Shown piece after piece: positions 62,301-64,000 of a stretch of 64,000 nt of DNA (position 1 is its first letter; each line of letters begins with the position of its first letter). Origin of the DNA: Altibacter sp. (GTDB lineage: Bacteria; Bacteroidota; Bacteroidia; Flavobacteriales; Flavobacteriaceae); the NCBI RefSeq assembly GCF_019913785.1, contig NZ_JAIOHK010000063.1, positions 1 to 64,000 on the forward strand, read 5' to 3'. A program made the position numbers and the translations under genes. Below the pieces are notes generated by a model. It saw only the letters and a list, made by a program, of their open reading frames with translations. It had not been told where the DNA came from and searched no databases.

Positions 62301-62732
62301 TCACTTATGTATAACTATTTGGAGGTTATTAATACCCTGGAAGTAAATCCGGACGATGTCGCTACGGGTCTCGATAAGCTTATGTCGCAACTTGAATCGG
62401 ACAACTGGTTACAGTCAAAAGCGCTGATTACTTCCTTACATATTGGCGCTCCTGTAAAAGAGGCCGTGCTGAAGAAAGCTTTGGATACACTGTATTCCCG
62501 TTTTGAAATCATGGAAGCTCTAATAAATAGCGGCAACTTAAAAAATGTTCCTGAAGCCTATTTGGAGCCTCAGGAATTCGCTAGATTATGCATTTATAAT
62601 GTATTGGTAATTACGAAGGGTACCCCTATTTTATTGATTTGGTGGGCATCTTTACTGAAAATGAAAAGGACTATTTTGTGTTTTCTTATGGTTTTAAGGA
62701 TGAGGATAATACGGCGAGATACGTGGCGGTAA
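59346..62732 (+). CDS. Large exported protein with N-terminal TraB/GumN domain; 3' end frameshifted
   Basis: 1128 codons as read. N-terminal signal peptide (about 10-31). TraB/GumN domain about 35-300: SYLFGTMHLQDKRLFEF (His58), SFALEIHPDS and LFAAVGAAHLPGENGIIELL (His272). The long rest (about 320-1085) has repeated beta-rich modules (IWKEYYDQPGSYSVELPKGN; FDTVVTIDERYSFSFPKDYK) and then helical repeats. After CIYN (codon 1085, near 62600) this frame gives a tail (VLVITKGTPILLIWWASLLK) unlike the rest; the true end lies in another frame, to 62857. The intact protein would be about 1170 aa. TraB-family proteins are thought to be metalloproteases; here the role is unknown. Confidence 0.8.
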   Translation: MSHPFSLYFYKAGSIAILLLFTFTGTISFSQNRDNYNLLWKIEHKDGAKVSYLFGTMHLQDKRLFEFSDAVLPAIKNSESFALEIHPDSIYAAMADEMFTVKKENIYKRILTPSEYSRLDERFIRINGISLDSFSMNNPMMIETMLIEEPVKEDDKNTFVDVYLYGIADAYDKEINGLERVEDQLPLSENLSDSELRTSILEILDTSEEEYERTIEEMIQIYYEGDISRIHEYAMGLGAYDAIMTQRNKTMANSIKSITKHKTLFAAVGAAHLPGENGIIELLKKDGYKVTKVVGTFNNKQEDFKPVLNLKRWYKGEDLELGYSVLTPTRAENFKMEATFDVKTSIDMLSGASYAYFAIDMRGKELKENYDIIGNYIQYQTGGDSTNILEKRIVTIDSVPFTEVILKGKKKNFQRMQIGMSNHIVYGFFMDAKWDEIRSDYSNAFFNSIKLFPTKKINTIWKEYYDQPGSYSVELPKGNVRDVSREVANPLGEDIEPYKLNIFMGSDADEKVNYLLRYNDQPSGYYINDEGASYEEFLKYFKEKGTVIGEVKSMETEGIETREYEIMFGDSLHTIGRVFFRGNRTYFLLAQKYITEDKVDRDNPFFNSFKLKEYVPVAFDTVVTIDERYSFSFPKDYKTRISAEYSFDEYFDTTTTYYGRQAASGGVYLVEHTKLKAYAKVLSLPEFYDEYIENLKEWNDSIVSNTNIQIAGLPGREVLYSNPSTNVLQRIQFLLDDDNLFIIQGYYGKEEHEAKFSESFFESFKKGDGQQRFDRIQSKAYLIFKHLKSKDSIRFNNAFGALSYYEFEKEDVSLLSKQMSHSFKDDTLLEGAKNKIIAALAPLGNDKTLSEFKKMYLDRRTSAIQKLALIGAIPKVPSKNAITTYFDLLANHPPDRIKDIPYPVLDPLYDTTVVFAENANRIIPLLKTERYRDKLLSYVSDRTQYDSLDVSDFIKFIKDIVAHFEIDVTRYMDSISREKYEYCNYSLMYNYLEVINTLEVNPDDVATGLDKLMSQLESDNWLQSKALITSLHIGAPVKEAVLKKALDTLYSRFEIMEALINSGNLKNVPEAYLEPQEFARLCIYNVLVITKGTPILLIWWASLLKMKRTILCFLMVLRMRIIRRDTWR

Positions 62733-62857
62733 TTGAAGATATTCCGGTGGTTTTACACGACTTTAAACGTAATTACGGATATTTCGACAGGGATACACTT
62801 GTAGAGGACTGGGAAGCTCAGGGAAGACAATTGCTCAAAAAGTATAATGAAGAATAA
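62600..62857 (+). pseudogene. Frameshifted C-terminal tail of the TraB-domain protein
   Basis: In the -1 frame relative to the main gene, 62600-62857 reads CIGNYEGYPYFIDLVGIFTE then NEKDYFVFSYGFKDEDNTAR and ends RQLLKKYNEE-stop, in the style of the parent protein. It would join after LCIYN if one base were restored near 62601-62603 (GT[N]ATTGGT would give NVIGNYEGYP). A single-base deletion, or an error in the sequence, explains it. Confidence 0.75.
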
Positions 62858-62864
62858 CTAAACG

Positions 62865-63407
62865 TTATACGTCTATTTCATGGGCAAAATTTTGCAGCAC
62901 ATCAATAAATCCTAGTTGAAGCACTTCGTTGGTAATTTCCTTTTTTTCTACTGAAAAGTTTTCAGAAAAAGAAGGAAAAGCAAAACTCTCAATAACGGTT
63001 CCGCCATAACGCGGCAATACACCCTTTGTATATTCTAAAGCCGAAAGGGCGCCTCGTTTTCCGTTGGAGGTACTCATGAGCAACACTTTCTTATCTATCA
63101 GGAACTTATATTCCAAACGGGACAGCCAATCCATCGTATTTTTAAAAAAGGCCGAAACCGTGCCGTTATGTTCGTTTACGGAAATAAGCAGTGCGTCTAC
63201 CGCTGCAATTTCATTTTTCAATAAGCTGAGTTCAATGGGATATCCCTTTTCACGTTCCAGGTCTTCGCTAAATAGAGGTAATGGAAAATCGGTCAGCCTG
63301 ACCACTTTTACTTGATGGCCTACCATTTTAGATGCCGCATATTGAACTAATTGATGATTGATAGAGGTACTACTGTTGCTTCCTGCGAAGGCCAATATTT
63401 TTTTCAT
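62865..63407 (-). CDS. NAD(P)H-dependent FMN reductase
   Basis: 180 aa flavodoxin-fold enzyme. N-terminal phosphate/FMN loop ILAFAGSNSSTSINHQLVQY, then ALLISVNEHNGTVSAFFKNT (the FMN-binding Pro-x-Tyr/Asn-type loop) and LLMSTSNGKRGALSALEYTK. Matches the SsuE/ArsH/azoreductase-like NADPH-dependent FMN reductases. Cytoplasmic; the electron acceptor may be a quinone, azo compound or free FMN. Convergent with the TraB-domain gene. Confidence 0.88.
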   Translation of the reverse strand: MKKILAFAGSNSSTSINHQLVQYAASKMVGHQVKVVRLTDFPLPLFSEDLEREKGYPIELSLLKNEIAAVDALLISVNEHNGTVSAFFKNTMDWLSRLEYKFLIDKKVLLMSTSNGKRGALSALEYTKGVLPRYGGTVIESFAFPSFSENFSVEKKEITNEVLQLGFIDVLQNFAHEIDV

Positions 63408-63743
63408 GAGGCAAAGATATTTAATTTAAGACGCACAAATTGGCAATACTTACAAAAAGCAACTCTTAAAATTATTCGTTTTTTTACGCAATAATTGAAG
63501 TTTGTCGAATATTTAAAACACTTTAACGAATAACTATGTGTTTCAGACATATAAGTTTGATTATGTGTAGGAATTTTCCTTAATATTGTCAAAGAAGTTT
63601 AACGGGATGAGAGCTAATCTTATCACTAAACAGAAGTCAAAGATCCATGATTATACCTAAAGGACCCGTTTATAAATAATGAAGTAACACAGCATTTGAA
63701 GATTCACCAATCCCCCCGATTGTCTTGATTGGTGAAAAATTAA
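63408..63743 (+). other. Long intergenic region with plus-strand hairpins and a -7 box
   Basis: No gene. A TAAGTTTG box (63552-63559) matches TAnnTTTG on the plus strand. Further on is a 10-bp perfect hairpin TTCACCAATC / GATTGGTGAA (63703-63736, 14-base loop), then the terminator at 63745. A plus-strand RNA of about 200 bases is possible. The promoter of the FMN reductase (minus) must also lie here. Confidence 0.4.
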
Positions 63744-63744
63744 G

Positions 63745-63769
63745 AACCATCCGCCCTTGGCGGATGGTT
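63745..63769. terminator. Intrinsic terminator between the intergenic RNA region and the T9SS gene
   Basis: Perfect 11-bp stem AACCATCCGCC / GGCGGATGGTT, loop CTT. T-tract TTTTTTATTG on the plus strand. On the minus strand it begins three bases after the stop codon at 63773, with a poorer T-run (CTTAATTTTT), so it may act in both directions. Confidence 0.85.
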
Positions 63770-63772
63770 TTT

Positions 63773-64000
63773 TTATTGTTTTATAAATTTCTGAAGTCCG
63801 ATACCCCTGGGAGTTGTCACTTCAACAAAATACATACCTGCTTCCAAATTGGAAACAGCGATCGTTGTAGTAGCCGTTAATTCCTTCACCAACCTGCCCT
63901 GCATTGAGTATATGTTAACATTCAAAATGTCTTCCGAAGACTGAATAAAAAGTGTTTCACCTGCCGGATTGGGATACAATACAAACGCAATACCTTCAAA
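63773..64000 (-). CDS. C-terminal T9SS sorting domain of a secreted protein, N-terminus beyond the window
   Basis: 76 codons open to the right edge, so the 5' part is missing. The visible segment is a complete T9SS type A sorting domain: FVLYPNPAGETLFIQSSEDI, then NVNIYSMQGRLVKELTA, SNLEAGMYFVEVTTP and the basic end RGIGLQKFIKQ. The cargo domain lies outside. The protein is therefore exported by the type IX system. Confidence 0.92.
   Translation of the reverse strand, partial: FEGIAFVLYPNPAGETLFIQSSEDILNVNIYSMQGRLVKELTATTTIAVSNLEAGMYFVEVTTPRGIGLQKFIKQ

Overview
The window is a densely packed, low-to-moderate GC chromosome segment from a marine-type member of the Flavobacteriaceae (Bacteroidetes). 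The evidence is in the sequence. There are C-terminal type IX secretion (T9SS) sorting domains on three proteins. Bacteroidetes -7 promoter boxes (TAnnTTTG) occur upstream of several genes. Menaquinone genes (menF, menD, menB) are present, as are DUF4384/DUF4412/VF530-type proteins and a glycolytic pfkA-gap-kinase-pgi operon. No rRNA, tRNA, prophage or CRISPR array was seen. The content is mostly housekeeping chromosome with a few accessory patches.

Layout. 1-9.2 kb holds two papain-like proteases of different subfamilies, menB, a CvfB-like S1 protein and the hotdog thioesterase-menF-menD operon. 9.2-21.2 kb holds a run of mostly exported plus-strand genes: an LRR protein, a T9SS alpha/beta hydrolase, a secreted His-Me nuclease, a leaderless two-domain putative wall hydrolase, a lipoprotein broken by one in-frame stop, a CrtI/RetSat-like oxidoreductase, VF530 and a TonB-C-like protein. 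21.3-23.5 kb holds dnaK, with a sigma54-like promoter plus palindrome upstream and a repeat-generated duplication of its 3' end. 23.5-29.1 kb looks like a damage-tolerance cluster: a DnaE-type polymerase with a degenerate PHP site, a Y-family DinB with an internal clamp motif, and an SRAP/YedK protein. A paired TTGGAAT operator overlaps the polymerase promoter. 29.2-32.7 kb holds sdaA, panB and an RluA synthase.

32.7-37.9 kb holds an overlapping four-gene operon (unknown 114-aa protein, 7-TM protein, histidine kinase, LuxR-type regulator), divergent from a multi-TM patatin-like lipase. 37.9-41.4 kb holds pxpA-pxpB-pxpC with an NRAMP-fold transporter that lacks the metal-binding DPGN signature. 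41.5-49.7 kb holds an M16 lipoprotein protease, a REP-associated tyrosine transposase (RAYT) with its own repeat array and inverted copies, YifB/ComM, and a T9SS subtilisin. 49.8-54.3 kb holds the glycolytic operon. 54.6-59.3 kb holds pabB, tilS and dsbD. 59.3-62.9 kb holds a large TraB-domain protein whose last ~85 codons are frameshifted. The window ends with an FMN reductase and the C-terminus of a T9SS-exported protein.

The items most worth a second look are the RAYT whose own C-terminus is encoded by its repeat, the sigma54-like dnaK promoter and 3'-end duplication, the operator pair on the mutagenesis cassette, the small protein/7-TM/two-component operon, the NRAMP relative in the 5-oxoprolinase operon, and several intrinsic terminators with no gene in front of them.
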